This document shows, piece after piece, positions 17,469 through 25,940 of a DNA stretch of 64,000 nt. The translations under genes were made by a program, and so were the position numbers. The first letter of the stretch is position 1. Each line of letters begins with the position of its first letter. Below the pieces are notes generated by a model. That model saw only the letters and a program-made list of their open reading frames with translations. It ran no database searches and was not told the origin of the DNA. Source of the stretch: Pandoraea iniqua (lineage in GTDB: Bacteria > Pseudomonadota > Gammaproteobacteria > Burkholderiales > Burkholderiaceae); contig NZ_CABPSF010000006.1 of NCBI RefSeq assembly GCF_902459685.1, positions 124,001 through 188,000 of the forward strand. Direction: 5' to 3'.

Positions 17469-17963
17469 ATGAGCAAGACCAAACACGTCTCGGAAACGCC
17501 GGCCACGCAGTTTCTGAAGCAAAAGAAAGTGGCCTTTACCGAACACGTCTACGAGTACGTCGAGCACGGCGGCACCGGTGAGTCTGCGCGTCAGTTGGGT
17601 GTGGATGAGCATGCGGTTATCAAGACGCTCGTCATGGAAGACGAGAAGGCGCGCCCGTTGATCGTGCTGATGCACGGCGACCGCACCGTCTCGACGAAGA
17701 ATCTCGCGCGCCAGATCGGCGCCAAGCGTGTCGACCCCTGCAAGCCCGACGTGGCGCAGCGGCATTCGGGCTATATGGTGGGCGGCACGTCGCCGTTCGG
17801 CACGAAGCGCGCGATGGTGGTGTATGTGGAGGCGTCGGTGCTCGACTTGCCGCAGATCTACATCAATGGCGGGCGGCGCGGTTATCTCATCGGCATTGCG
17901 CCGCAGGTGCTGCTCAACACGCTGGCGGCCAAGCCGGTGTCGTGCGCGCTGGCGGACGACTGA
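17469..17963 (+). CDS. ybaK: Cys-tRNA(Pro) deacylase YbaK/EbsC type
   Basis: The 164-residue protein matches the YbaK family over its full length: HVYEYVEHGGTGESARQLGV, VIKTLVMEDEKARPLIVLMHGDRTV, AKRVDPCKPDVAQRHSGYMVGGTSPFGT and YINGGRRGYLIGIAP. The family hydrolyses mischarged Cys-tRNA(Pro). The ATG at 17469 has no Shine-Dalgarno. It is divergent from the acyl-CoA ligase and lies about 125 nt upstream of plsY. Confidence 0.93.
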   Translation: MSKTKHVSETPATQFLKQKKVAFTEHVYEYVEHGGTGESARQLGVDEHAVIKTLVMEDEKARPLIVLMHGDRTVSTKNLARQIGAKRVDPCKPDVAQRHSGYMVGGTSPFGTKRAMVVYVEASVLDLPQIYINGGRRGYLIGIAPQVLLNTLAAKPVSCALADD

Positions 17964-18088
17964 GCGAGCGCCACCGTCGGCCACCGACGCGCCGGGACTT
18001 CGCGCAACCCCGTGTTTGCCAGAATGGGGCGGCAGGGCGTCTCAAGTAGAATGGCGCCCATTACAAATCTTCCTCACGCTAGAAGTTC

Positions 18089-18694
18089 ATGGCCACTCTG
18101 GTTTTTATCGTCCTCGCGTACCTGATCGGCTCGGTGCCGTTTGCGGTGATCGTCAGCCGCACGATGGGTCTCGCCGACCCGCGTAGCTACGGCTCGGGTA
18201 ATCCGGGCGCGACCAACGTGCTGCGCTCGGGTAACAAGAAGGCCGCCGTGCTCACGCTGCTCGGCGACGCACTCAAGGGCTGGCTCGCCGTGTACCTCGC
18301 CGAGCGTTTTGCCGACGCCTGGGGCGTAGGCGACTTCGGTCTGGCGGCAGTGGCGCTGGCCGTGTTCATCGGCCACCTCTACCCGGTGTTTCTGCGCTTC
18401 AAGGGCGGCAAGGGCGTGGCGACTGCTGCGGGCGTGCTGTTCGCGATCGACCCGATTCTCGGGCTGGCGGTGGCTGCCACGTGGCTCATCATTGCCGTGT
18501 TCTTCCGGTATTCGTCGCTGGCGGCGCTGGTCGCGGCCGTGTTCGCACCGCTGTACTACGTGTTCATGTTCGGCTTGGGTCCGTATGCGCCCGCCGTCAT
18601 CGTCATGGCGATTCTGCTGATCTATCGCCATCGCGGGAATATCGCCAAGCTGATCGCCGGGAAGGAAAGCCGTATCGGCAGCAAGAAGAAGTAA
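18089..18694 (+). CDS. plsY: Acyl-phosphate:glycerol-3-phosphate acyltransferase PlsY
   Basis: PlsY makes lysophosphatidic acid in the inner membrane. The 201-residue polytopic protein carries the family motifs [13 protein letters not shown] near residue 33 and [20 protein letters not shown] near 95. The C-terminus is basic (SRIGSKKK). A TAGAAT box near 18047 could be its -10, giving a leader of about 30 nt. It ends before a strong terminator shared with yajQ. Confidence 0.96.
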   Translation: MATLVFIVLAYLIGSVPFAVIVSRTMGLADPRSYGSGNPGATNVLRSGNKKAAVLTLLGDALKGWLAVYLAERFADAWGVGDFGLAAVALAVFIGHLYPVFLRFKGGKGVATAAGVLFAIDPILGLAVAATWLIIAVFFRYSSLAALVAAVFAPLYYVFMFGLGPYAPAVIVMAILLIYRHRGNIAKLIAGKESRIGSKKK

Positions 18695-18724
18695 GGAGCG
18701 GCAAGGGACTCACAGCGCCTGCCC

Positions 18725-18762
18725 AATAAAAAACCCGCAGCGAGCACTGCGGGTTTTTTATT
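18725..18762. terminator. Bidirectional intrinsic terminator plsY/yajQ
   Basis: Two perfectly complementary 16-nt arms (18725-18740 and 18747-18762) with the core ACCCGCAG/CTGCGGGT flank a CGAGCA loop. There is an A/T-run on each side. It lies between the convergent plsY and yajQ and works in both directions. Confidence 0.93.
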
Positions 18763-18779
18763 GGCTGAAACAACAACGC

Positions 18780-19265
18780 TCAGTCGCGGAAGTTGTTGAA
18801 GTCGAGCGGGGTGTCGGTCACGTCCTTGCGCAGCAGCGCCATGGCGCTTTGCAGATCGTCGCGCTTGGCGCCGGCGATGCGCACGCTGTCGCCCTGAATG
18901 CTCGCCTGCACCTTCATCTTGCTGTCCTTGATCAGGCGCACGATCTTCTTGGCCAGATCGCCTTCCACGCCTTTCTTCACCTTGACGACTTGCTTGACTC
19001 TGTCGCCGCTGACCTTCTCGACCTTGCCGTAGTCGAGAAAACGCACGTCGACGTTGCGCTTGGCCATCTTGGCGATGAGCACCTGCGTGACCTGTTCGAG
19101 CTTGAAGTTGTCGTCGGCGAACAGGGTGATCTCCTGCTCCTTGTGCTCGACACGCGAGTCCGACCCCTTGAAGTCGAAACGCGTCGAGATTTCCTTGTTG
19201 GCCTGCTCGATGGCGTTCTTGACCTCTACCATGTTGGCTTCGCTAACCACGTCAAACGATGGCAT
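18780..19265 (-). CDS. yajQ: YajQ-family cyclic di-GMP/nucleotide-binding protein
   Basis: The 161-residue protein ([20 protein letters not shown]) matches YajQ/DUF520 end to end, with [18 protein letters not shown] and DFNNFRD at the tail. Members bind c-di-GMP or nucleotides and RNA. The ATG at 19265 follows CAGGAGAG; the open frame extends 42 codons further upstream through low-complexity sequence without family support. Confidence 0.95.
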   Translation of the reverse strand: MPSFDVVSEANMVEVKNAIEQANKEISTRFDFKGSDSRVEHKEQEITLFADDNFKLEQVTQVLIAKMAKRNVDVRFLDYGKVEKVSGDRVKQVVKVKKGVEGDLAKKIVRLIKDSKMKVQASIQGDSVRIAGAKRDDLQSAMALLRKDVTDTPLDFNNFRD

Positions 19266-19360
19266 CTGGCTCTCCTGAAATACAAAGGGTTCGTGAAAGG
19301 GACGGCTGGCCCCGCGTGCGGCGCCGTTGAGGCGCCTGCGCCGTGGGGCGGCCAGTCCCG

Positions 19361-19396
19361 GCAATCCGGACAATCCGCACAATCCGGGCAATCAGC
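19361..19396. repeat. Four imperfect 9-bp tandem units
   Basis: Units GCAATCCGG, ACAATCCGC, ACAATCCGG and GCAATCAGC follow one another in the yajQ-murB intergenic region. They lie just before a TATAAT (19418-19423) that may be the -10 of the murB promoter. A slipped-strand tract is the simplest explanation; a protein-binding role is possible. Confidence 0.6.
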
Positions 19397-19528
19397 GGTA
19401 CTGCGCGGCATGGCCGGTATAATGCGCAAAATTCTTTCGCCCGACATTGTAATTCAGGCGTCCGCCCTGCATCCATCCCGCAATCATTTACGGGGCCGGC
19501 CGGCCGCTGAATCACATCACCACTCTTC

Positions 19529-20554
19529 ATGCTCCAGTTGCAACGCGACGTCAGCCTGCGCGAATTCAATACCTTCGGTCTGCCCGCCACAGCCCGCTAC
19601 TTCGTCACGATCGATAGCGAAGCGGCGCTGGTGGCCGCCCTCGCCATGCCTGAACTGGCGGGCTTGCCGCGTCTGGTGCTCGGCGGCGGCAGCAATGTGG
19701 TGCTGACCCGCGAGTTCGACGGCGTGGTGCTGAAGATGGCGATTCGCGCCCGTGAACGGCTGGCCGACGATGCCGATGCGAGCTATGTGCGTGGCGGCGC
19801 GGGCGAGGTCTGGCACGACTTTGTCGGCTGGACGCTGGCGCAAGGGTGCCCGGGGCTCGAAAACCTCGCGCTGATTCCCGGCACGCTCGGCGCCGCGCCT
19901 ATCCAGAACATCGGCGCCTACGGGCTCGAACTCGCCGAGCGTTTCGCCTCGTTGCGTGCGCTCGATACCGCGACCGGTGCATTCGTCACGCTGGAGCGCG
20001 AGGCGTGTGCCTTCGGCTATCGCGACTCGCTGTTCAAACGCGAACCCGGGCGCTACATCATCGTGTCGGTGACGCTGCGCCTGCCGCGTCCGTGGCAGGC
20101 AGTGACCGGTTATGCGGACGTGTCGCGCACGTTTGCCGATGCGGGCGTCGAGGCGCCCAGCGCGGTGCAGATATTCGAAGCGGTGGCCGATATTCGCCGC
20201 CGCAAGCTGCCCGATCCGCTGGAACTCGGCAACGCCGGCAGTTTCTTCAAGAACCCGGTCGTCGATGCGCAGACGTTTGCCTCGCTGCGTGAGCGCTTTG
20301 CGCAGATCGTCGGCTATGCCCAGCCCGACGGCACGTGGAAGGTCGCCGCCGGTTGGTTGATCGATCAGTGCGGCTGGCGTGGTAAGTCGCTCGATAACGC
20401 GGCTGCGGCAGCGGTACACGAGCGTCAGGCGCTGGTGCTGGTCAATCGCGGCGGGGCGAGCGGGGCCGACATCGTCGCGCTCGCAAAGGCCGTGCAGGCC
20501 AGCGTGCACGCGCGCTTCGGCATCACGCTCGAACCCGAACCGCTCATGCTTTGA
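19529..20554 (+). CDS. murB: UDP-N-acetylenolpyruvoylglucosamine reductase MurB
   Basis: MurB is the FAD-dependent reductase forming UDP-MurNAc in peptidoglycan synthesis. The 341 residues match the type I E. coli length, with [12 protein letters not shown] at the start, the FAD-binding [12 protein letters not shown] near residue 50, [16 protein letters not shown] near 120 and the [12 protein letters not shown] serine motif near 230. Its 3' end overlaps the convergent patatin gene by 11 bp. Confidence 0.96.
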   Translation: MLQLQRDVSLREFNTFGLPATARYFVTIDSEAALVAALAMPELAGLPRLVLGGGSNVVLTREFDGVVLKMAIRARERLADDADASYVRGGAGEVWHDFVGWTLAQGCPGLENLALIPGTLGAAPIQNIGAYGLELAERFASLRALDTATGAFVTLEREACAFGYRDSLFKREPGRYIIVSVTLRLPRPWQAVTGYADVSRTFADAGVEAPSAVQIFEAVADIRRRKLPDPLELGNAGSFFKNPVVDAQTFASLRERFAQIVGYAQPDGTWKVAAGWLIDQCGWRGKSLDNAAAAAVHERQALVLVNRGGASGADIVALAKAVQASVHARFGITLEPEPLML

Positions 20555-21992
20555 TCGACGTGGCGTCCGGCAGCCGCTGGAGATAGTCGCGTCGCAAGTC
20601 CACCGTAGAGCGCACCCCTACATCGTTGAAATGCTCGTCGAGCCAGCGGGCGGCCGCGTCGCGCCCCCGGTCGCGCAACGTCGTCAGAAAGTGCCAGTCG
20701 GTCACGAATTTCGTCGACGACGACAAGTCATACAACTCCTTGTCGGCACGAATCGAGTGAATCAACGGGTACTTCAAACGCTTGCGGAATTCCGGCTTGA
20801 GCCAACCTTCGTCGAGCAACTTGTGCACGAACGAGATCGCACGGAATTCACGCTGCAACGACGCATTGAAGGTGATCTCGTTCACGCGGTTCATGATCTG
20901 CCCCGGTAGCACAGGCTTCTCTTTGCGCTCGATCGGGTTGATGTGCACGATCAGAATGTCGCTCGTGAGCGTTTCGTAATAGAACGGGTAGAGCGGCGGG
21001 TTGCCGAGATAGCCGCCGTCCCAGTAAAAATCGTCATCGATCTTCACCGGTTTGAAAAGCCACGGCAGGCAGGCCGACGCCATTGCCACGTCGAGCGTGA
21101 TTTCATGCGTGCGGAAGATGCGGATATTGCCCGTGCGGATATTCGTCGCCGAGACGAACAGGCGCGTGGCCGTGCTCTCGCGCAGACGCTCGAAGTCGAC
21201 CTGCGCTTCGAGCACCGTGCGCAGTGGGTTGATTTCGGCCGTGGGCTGCGCAAACGGCATCATCCACTGCTGCATGCTCTGCATCCAGTCGTGCCACACC
21301 GGGTATTCGGTCGGGCGGCCGTTGAGCCAACTGAAGACGGTTTGCGCCCACGCCGTGGCCGACGAGCCGGCCTGCGATACCCCTAGCCAGAAGCTGTGCA
21401 GCGATTCACGGGCTTTTTCGCGTGGGTCGATGCCGGGCCGGTCGAGCAGGCCATGCGCCAGTACGAGCGCGTTCATGGTGCCTGCGGATGCACCGCTGAT
21501 GCCTTCGAACTCGAGACGTCCGTCTTCGAGCAATTTGTCGAGTACGCCCCACGTATAAGCGCCGTGCGCGCCCCCGCCTTGCAAGCCGAGATCGATGCCT
21601 TTACGTTTGGCACTGCCGCGACGGCTGCGTGACGGACGCGTGGCGCTCGCCTTGGTGCCTTTGGGCGTGGTGGCTTCGGTGCCTTTGGCGTCGAGCGTGT
21701 CGGGGGTGTCTGGGGATTCTGCCGCGTCGCTCTTGCGCGAGCGGGTGCGGGCTTTGGCGGGTTCAGCGGTCTTGGCTGTCTTGCCGGATTTCGCGGGTGC
21801 CGTCAGACCGTCGGGCGGCAGCAGCGGGACGTCGCTGGGCTCGAGATCCGAAGCGGTGCCATTCGCATGCGCGGTGGCGGTGTCGGACAGACTGGTGTGG
21901 CCCGAAGGGGCTGTGGAGGGAGTGTTGCCGGCAGCATCGTCGGCAGGATTGTCGCCAGAATCGTCGGCAAATTCGGGGGGCAGACGCGACAT
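20544..21992 (-). CDS. Patatin-like phospholipase with long low-complexity N-terminus and DUF3734-like tail
   Basis: The 482-residue protein starts at 21992 ([11 protein letters not shown]). The first ~130 residues are Pro/Ala/Thr/Lys-rich and probably disordered. The patatin domain follows with the oxyanion loop [11 protein letters not shown], the nucleophile motif GASAG and the catalytic Asp in DGGYLGN. A C-terminal segment ([20 protein letters not shown] onward) resembles DUF3734. It is predicted to be a serine lipase acting on phospholipid or acyl ester. No classical signal peptide is seen. It converges on murB with an 11-bp overlap. Confidence 0.9.
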   Translation of the reverse strand: MSRLPPEFADDSGDNPADDAAGNTPSTAPSGHTSLSDTATAHANGTASDLEPSDVPLLPPDGLTAPAKSGKTAKTAEPAKARTRSRKSDAAESPDTPDTLDAKGTEATTPKGTKASATRPSRSRRGSAKRKGIDLGLQGGGAHGAYTWGVLDKLLEDGRLEFEGISGASAGTMNALVLAHGLLDRPGIDPREKARESLHSFWLGVSQAGSSATAWAQTVFSWLNGRPTEYPVWHDWMQSMQQWMMPFAQPTAEINPLRTVLEAQVDFERLRESTATRLFVSATNIRTGNIRIFRTHEITLDVAMASACLPWLFKPVKIDDDFYWDGGYLGNPPLYPFYYETLTSDILIVHINPIERKEKPVLPGQIMNRVNEITFNASLQREFRAISFVHKLLDEGWLKPEFRKRLKYPLIHSIRADKELYDLSSSTKFVTDWHFLTTLRDRGRDAAARWLDEHFNDVGVRSTVDLRRDYLQRLPDATSIKA

Positions 21993-22078
21993 AGTGAGTA
22001 GCGGCGCCGGGCCGCGCTGAACCGGCCGAGAGGGCAACCGCGCGAATCAATCCGTGCGGTTGCGATGCTGGCCGGCGA

Positions 22079-22402
22079 TTAGCCGTAGTGGCAAACGTAA
22101 TCGAGCGTCTCGACGACCTCGATATCGAACTTGCTGTTGCCCGGCACGGAGAACTGCTCACCGGCGGCATATTCCTGCCACTCGGTCTGACCGGCCAGAC
22201 GAATGCGGCAACGGCCGCCTGTCACTTCCATGATTTCCGGTGCATCGGTGCCGAACGCCAGCGTGGCGGGGAAGATCACGCCGAGCGTCTTGCGCGTGCC
22301 GTCCGGGAACAGCACGGTGTGTGAGACGCACTTGCCGTCGAAATAAGTATTAGCGCGCTTGATTACGGAAACGTTGTCGAACTGCGTTGCGTTTTGCGTC
22401 AT
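22079..22402 (-). CDS. ppnP: Pyrimidine/purine nucleoside phosphorylase PpnP (cupin, DUF1255)
   Basis: The 107-residue cupin from [20 protein letters not shown] has [39 protein letters not shown] and a C-terminal [12 protein letters not shown], matching YaiE/PpnP. The E. coli protein phosphorolyses several nucleosides. The start at 22402 was chosen on family alignment; the open frame continues 22 codons upstream. The promoter presumably lies in the 361-nt gap upstream, which also holds two palindromes. Confidence 0.92.
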   Translation of the reverse strand: MTQNATQFDNVSVIKRANTYFDGKCVSHTVLFPDGTRKTLGVIFPATLAFGTDAPEIMEVTGGRCRIRLAGQTEWQEYAAGEQFSVPGNSKFDIEVVETLDYVCHYG

Positions 22403-22763
22403 GACCGGATGCGGTTTGATTCGGAAGTCGGAAGTCCTGCTGCCCGGCGTCGGCGCTAACCAACACATCAGGCGGGCAGGGGTGAATTCATGCTAGCACG
22501 TTTCGAGCGTCGACCCGGCTGACATTTGTGCAGTGCACAACAAATTTGCACCGAGGTGGTGCAAATTGCGAAATGTTCTGACGGGTGGTGCGCTTCAGAT
22601 CGTGTGGCTATGAAGAAAGGCAGAAAATCGCTGCCTTATCGTCAATAAATGCCCAAAAACATCGAAAAACGCGCCGAGCGGCAAGCGCTGCGGCGCGTTA
22701 GCGATGATAGCGGAAGGCGAGGTGCCTTTGGCGTGTCGCGCTTACCGAAGGGAGCGGACTGGA
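22403..22763. other. 361-nt gap upstream of ppnP, downstream of argF, with two adjacent palindromes
   Basis: No gene is visible. The gap holds the 5' region of ppnP and the 3' flank of argF. Two inverted repeats at 22526-22540 and 22543-22567 are its only notable structure; the AT-rich stretch near 22630-22670 shows nothing recognisable. Confidence 0.6.
22526..22567. promoter_or_regulatory. Twin palindromes upstream of ppnP
   Basis: Palindrome 1 is TTGTGCA-G-TGCACAA (22526-22540). Palindrome 2 has 10-nt arms AATTTGCACC and GGTGCAAATT around GAGGT (22543-22567). They are separated by 2 nt and share TGCAC/GTGCA half-sites. This resembles a double operator for a dimeric regulator. Palindrome 2 could also form an RNA hairpin, but it has no T-tract. 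Target gene and regulator are unknown. Confidence 0.5.
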
Positions 22764-23690
22764 TCAGACGCGGCCGAGCATCAGGTACTCCATGAGCGCC
22801 TTTTGCACGTGCAGACGGTTCTCGGCTTCGTCCCAGACGACGCTCTGCGGGCCGTCGATCACGTCAGCCGACACTTCCTCGCCACGGTGAGCGGGCAGGC
22901 AGTGCATGAACAGGGCATCGGCCTTGGCTTGCTTCATCAGGTCCGCGTTCACGCACCATTGAACAAAGGCGGCCTTACGGGCTTCGTTTTCGGCCTCATA
23001 ACCCATGCTGGTCCACACGTCGGTCGACACGAGGTCGGCCCCTTCGCAGGCTTCGCGCGGGTCGTCGAATTCGCGTACGAACGGACGGCTCGATTCGGCC
23101 ACCATGGCCTGATCGAGGCGGTAGCCCGGCGGCGTCGAGATGTTGACCTGGAAGCCGAAGATCTCGGCCGCCTGAATCCACGTGTACGACATGTTGTTGG
23201 CGTCGCCGATCCACGTCACGGTCTTGCCCTTGATCGGGCCGCGATGCTCGTAGTACGTGAAGATGTCCGCCAGCACCTGACACGGGTGGTACTCGTTGGT
23301 CAGGCCGTTGATCACCGGCACGCGCGAATGCTGTGCAAAGCGCTCGATGATTTCCTGACCGAACGTGCGGATCATGATGATGTCGGTCATGCGCGAGATG
23401 ACTTGGGCGGCGTCTTCGATCGGCTCGCCGCGGCCAAGTTGCGTATCTCGCGTGTTCAGGAACACGGCGTGCCCACCCAATTGGTGAATACCGGCTTCGA
23501 ACGACAGTCGCGTGCGGGTCGAGCTTTTCTCGAAAATCATCGCCAGCGTGCGGTCGTGCAGCGGATGGTAGGTCTCGTAGTTCTTGAATTTTTTCTTGAG
23601 GATGCGGGTGCGTTCGAGCACGTAGTCGTACTCGTCGAGGGCCAGATCCGAAAATTGAAGGTAATGCTTGATGGGTTTAGCGGTGGTCAT
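22764..23690 (-). CDS. argF: Ornithine carbamoyltransferase
   Basis: ArgF makes citrulline from ornithine and carbamoyl phosphate in arginine biosynthesis. The 308 residues contain the carbamoyl-phosphate motif STRTRLSFE near residue 56, HLHC-equivalent and metal-site regions including HPCQVLADIFTYYEHRG, and the ornithine loop HCLPAHRGEEV near residue 265. The ATG at 23690 lacks a strong Shine-Dalgarno. It is divergent from the DUF3579 gene. Confidence 0.97.
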   Translation of the reverse strand: MTTAKPIKHYLQFSDLALDEYDYVLERTRILKKKFKNYETYHPLHDRTLAMIFEKSSTRTRLSFEAGIHQLGGHAVFLNTRDTQLGRGEPIEDAAQVISRMTDIIMIRTFGQEIIERFAQHSRVPVINGLTNEYHPCQVLADIFTYYEHRGPIKGKTVTWIGDANNMSYTWIQAAEIFGFQVNISTPPGYRLDQAMVAESSRPFVREFDDPREACEGADLVSTDVWTSMGYEAENEARKAAFVQWCVNADLMKQAKADALFMHCLPAHRGEEVSADVIDGPQSVVWDEAENRLHVQKALMEYLMLGRV

Positions 23691-24038
23691 GTGGATGTTC
23701 TGCAGGAGGCCGAGAATCGGGGGATCACGAAGGCGAACACGAGATCGGGAGACCCGGCGGGAACTCGCCCGCTGTCGGCGCGATGAACAAGCCTTAAGGC
23801 CCGCTCCCCCACTTGGAGGAGCAGACCCCTAGTCTACCAAATCGTTTTGTCGTCACACGAAAAGCGTATGATCGACACCGCTGCGGCACAGCCCGGAAGG
23901 GCTGGCAAGACCGAAAAAAACATCTGCGGCAACGGTGGGGAGACGGGTTTGAGTCTTATATAAGATATAATACTGTCTCTGTCAGCAACGCTACCCGCGT
24001 ATGGCTGGTCAGGTGTTTTTTTGAGGTGATTGAGCGAT
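23691..24038. other. 348-nt divergent control region argF/DUF3579 gene
   Basis: No gene is supported here. The region must hold promoters for argF (minus) and the DUF3579 gene (plus). A TCTTATATAAGA palindrome followed directly by TATAAT marks the DUF3579 side. The argF promoter could not be fixed. Confidence 0.6.
23954..23971 (+). promoter_or_regulatory. TCTTATATAAGA palindrome abutting a TATAAT -10 box
   Basis: The 12-bp perfect palindrome TCTTATATAAGA (23954-23965) is followed without a gap by TATAAT (23966-23971), about 68 nt before the DUF3579 start. A protein bound here would cover the promoter spacer and repress. The identical 12-mer occurs upstream of icd at 39929. Confidence 0.6.
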
Positions 24039-24350
24039 ATGACCGACCAGGTTTCCGCGCGCGAGTATTTCATCCAGGGTCTGACCCGGGATGGCAAGAA
24101 GTTCCGGCCGAGTGACTGGGCGGAACGTCTGTGCGGCGCCGTGTCGTTCTGTGGCCGGGGTACCGGCCCGAACGCATACATGCAGTACTCCCCCTATGTG
24201 CGCCCGATTATGGTGGGTGACGTCAAATGCGTCGTCGTTGACGAGCGACTTCGCGAAATCGAGCCGATGGCGTTCGATTTCGTCATGAATTTCGCCCGCG
24301 ACAACGATCTGCAACTGACCGAAGCCTGCTTCGTTCCCGACGTAAAGTAA
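24039..24350 (+). CDS. DUF3579-family protein of unknown function
   Basis: A 103-residue cytoplasmic protein (MTDQVSAREYFIQGLTRDGK) matching DUF3579, a small family common in beta-proteobacteria. It keeps the conserved FRPSDWAERL and PIMVGDVKCVVVDERL segments. The ATG at 24039 is preferred because GAGGTG lies 10 nt upstream; a TTG nine bases earlier is too close to that site. The function is unknown. It sits between argF and rpsT/murJ, and its promoter shares a palindrome with icd. Confidence 0.88.
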   Translation: MTDQVSAREYFIQGLTRDGKKFRPSDWAERLCGAVSFCGRGTGPNAYMQYSPYVRPIMVGDVKCVVVDERLREIEPMAFDFVMNFARDNDLQLTEACFVPDVK

Positions 24351-24655
24351 TACTCTTCAGTACCCCCTAGGCCGATGTCTTCGGCCTGACGTGAGTGCCG
24401 GGCCTTTGGCCCTGACTCACCGTCGTCTACCTTCCGATCTCTTCCCCAGTCCCACTTTTTCTTGTCTGTCTCGCTGATTTTCTGCGGTGTTGTGACGCGC
24501 GTTTTCGGTCGACAGGGCAAAAGCCAGACCTTTCCCTCTGTTGTGTGGGAGTTCGCCCACACCGCCCGGCGGGGCATTTCGGCATGATTTCAACGGGTGC
24601 CGGGCGGCACACGATGTCCCGTCCGGCGAATTGGTTTTACCGCAGAGGTCTATCG
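24351..24655. other. 305-nt gap with two consecutive stem-loops after the DUF3579 gene
   Basis: AGGCCGA/TCGGCCT (24369-24387, 5-nt loop) and an imperfect GTGAGT...ACTCAC stem (24391-24420, inner GGGCC/GGCCC) follow the DUF3579 stop. Neither has an immediate T-tract, though the region after about 24450 is T-rich. They may stabilise or end the upstream transcript. The rest should hold the promoter of the outer-membrane protein gene, which I cannot pinpoint. Confidence 0.45.
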
Positions 24656-25345
24656 ATGAAAAAGGCAGTCTGGAAAGTTGCGGCGTGCATGTTGGGCGCG
24701 TGGGGTGTGACGGCGGCGGCAGCGAACGCGCCGGCCAGCACAAACATCTATGTGTATGGAGACGTCGGGGCGAACGTTGCGAAGGCGGGCGACACGCCGG
24801 CTCGGGGCGGGTTTCCGGTGGATGGCGGCGCCGCAATGAGCGTGAGTGAAGCCTCGTCGACCGACGGTTCCTCGACGCTGCAACTCGGTTTTGGCTACCG
24901 AATCTCCCCCGCGTTCGCTGTCGAACTGGGATATGCCGTTCTGGGCACGTTCAAGAACACCTTCGACGGCCGTTGGCAGATGAATCCGGGCGGCGAATCC
25001 TCATCGTTCAAGAGCAACCAGAACGTTGCGATGCATGGCTTCCGGCTCGCGGCGCTGGGCATTTATCCGCTCTCCGACAAGTTCGAGCTGTTCGGCACGG
25101 TGGGCATTTACGGGCTGAATTACAAGAACGACCCGACATCCGACATGGAAGCGATGGGCAGCCGGAAGTCGTCGGCGTTTAAGCTGCGCCCGGCCATCGG
25201 CGCGGGTATCACGTATCGCATCACGCCGAGCCTGCATGTACGGGGTCAGTACGAGTTCATCAATTCGTCGCTCAATCGAGCTGCCGACAATATTGTGATC
25301 GGCAATACGCAATCGATTCGCGTGGGGCTCGTCTACGCGTTCTGA
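24656..25345 (+). CDS. Outer-membrane beta-barrel protein (OmpA/OmpW-like small porin fold)
   Basis: The 229-residue precursor starts at 24656 after AGAGG. A Sec signal peptide (MKKAVWKVAACMLGAWGVTA, cleavage near AAAANA) precedes alternating amphipathic strands such as STLQLGFGYRISPAFAVELGY and GFRLAALGIYPL. The C-terminus ends in a strand closing with Phe (SIRVGLVYAF), the usual BamA recognition signature. It has no peptidoglycan-binding domain. The barrel appears to have about eight strands. Ligand or role is unknown. Confidence 0.88.
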   Translation: MKKAVWKVAACMLGAWGVTAAAANAPASTNIYVYGDVGANVAKAGDTPARGGFPVDGGAAMSVSEASSTDGSSTLQLGFGYRISPAFAVELGYAVLGTFKNTFDGRWQMNPGGESSSFKSNQNVAMHGFRLAALGIYPLSDKFELFGTVGIYGLNYKNDPTSDMEAMGSRKSSAFKLRPAIGAGITYRITPSLHVRGQYEFINSSLNRAADNIVIGNTQSIRVGLVYAF

Positions 25346-25387
25346 TGGGCAGAACGCCGGTGGTCGCGGTTTCGGACCGGAGAATAG

Positions 25388-25416
25388 AAAAAAGCCCGCA
25401 TGAAGCGGGCTTTTTA
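25388..25416. terminator. Bidirectional intrinsic terminator between the OMP gene and rpsT
   Basis: Stem AAAAGCCCGC (25390-25399), loop ATGAA, stem GCGGGCTTTT (25405-25414), with A/T-runs on both sides. It serves the convergent OMP gene and rpsT. Confidence 0.9.
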
Positions 25417-25487
25417 GTGTTCCGACCGAAGTCAGAACCGGCAAGCAACTTGTCGTGCTTTGCAGCGTGGTCTTTCGACCTGCTGTC

Positions 25488-25760
25488 TTAGGCAGCAGCC
25501 GACATCGCCTTGATGGCGGCCGACAGGCGGCTCTTTTGGCGAGCAGCGGTGTTCTTGTGAACGATCTTCTTGTCAGCAATGATGTCGATCGTCTTTGCCG
25601 AAGTGCGCAGCACTTCCTTGGCAGCGGCTTGGTCGCCCTTGGCGATAGCCTTGCGGACAGCCTTCACAGCCGTACGCAGACGCGAACGCAGCGCCGAGTT
25701 GTGAGCGTTGATCTTAACGGTTTGACGCGCGCGCTTGCGTGCTTGTGCAGTATTTGCCAT
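25488..25760 (-). CDS. rpsT: 30S ribosomal protein S20
   Basis: The 90-residue basic helical protein ([20 protein letters not shown]) matches S20 throughout, including [16 protein letters not shown]. It binds 16S rRNA early in 30S assembly. The ATG at 25760 is preceded by AAGGA. It is divergent from murJ, as in many beta-proteobacteria. Confidence 0.98.
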   Translation of the reverse strand: MANTAQARKRARQTVKINAHNSALRSRLRTAVKAVRKAIAKGDQAAAKEVLRTSAKTIDIIADKKIVHKNTAARQKSRLSAAIKAMSAAA

Positions 25761-25925
25761 GTTCGGTGAATTCCTTGAATTGCTCCGCCTGATGCGGCTT
25801 TCTATGCAGTTTGGCTCGGCTCCCTGGGAGACACGGTGGCCAGGAAGCAATCCATTGACTTCGAAACCGTCGATTATAGCCGAAGGCCAACGGAAATTGC
25901 AACGTCTTTGCTGCAATGCTGTGCG

Positions 25926-25931
25926 TATAAT
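25926..25931 (+). promoter_or_regulatory. -10 box TATAAT 9 nt before murJ start
   Basis: A consensus TATAAT ends 9 nt before the ATG at 25941, with no Shine-Dalgarno between. The predicted transcript leader is about 3 nt. No convincing -35 is seen 16-18 bp upstream. Confidence 0.45.
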
Positions 25932-25940
25932 ACCCGCAAC

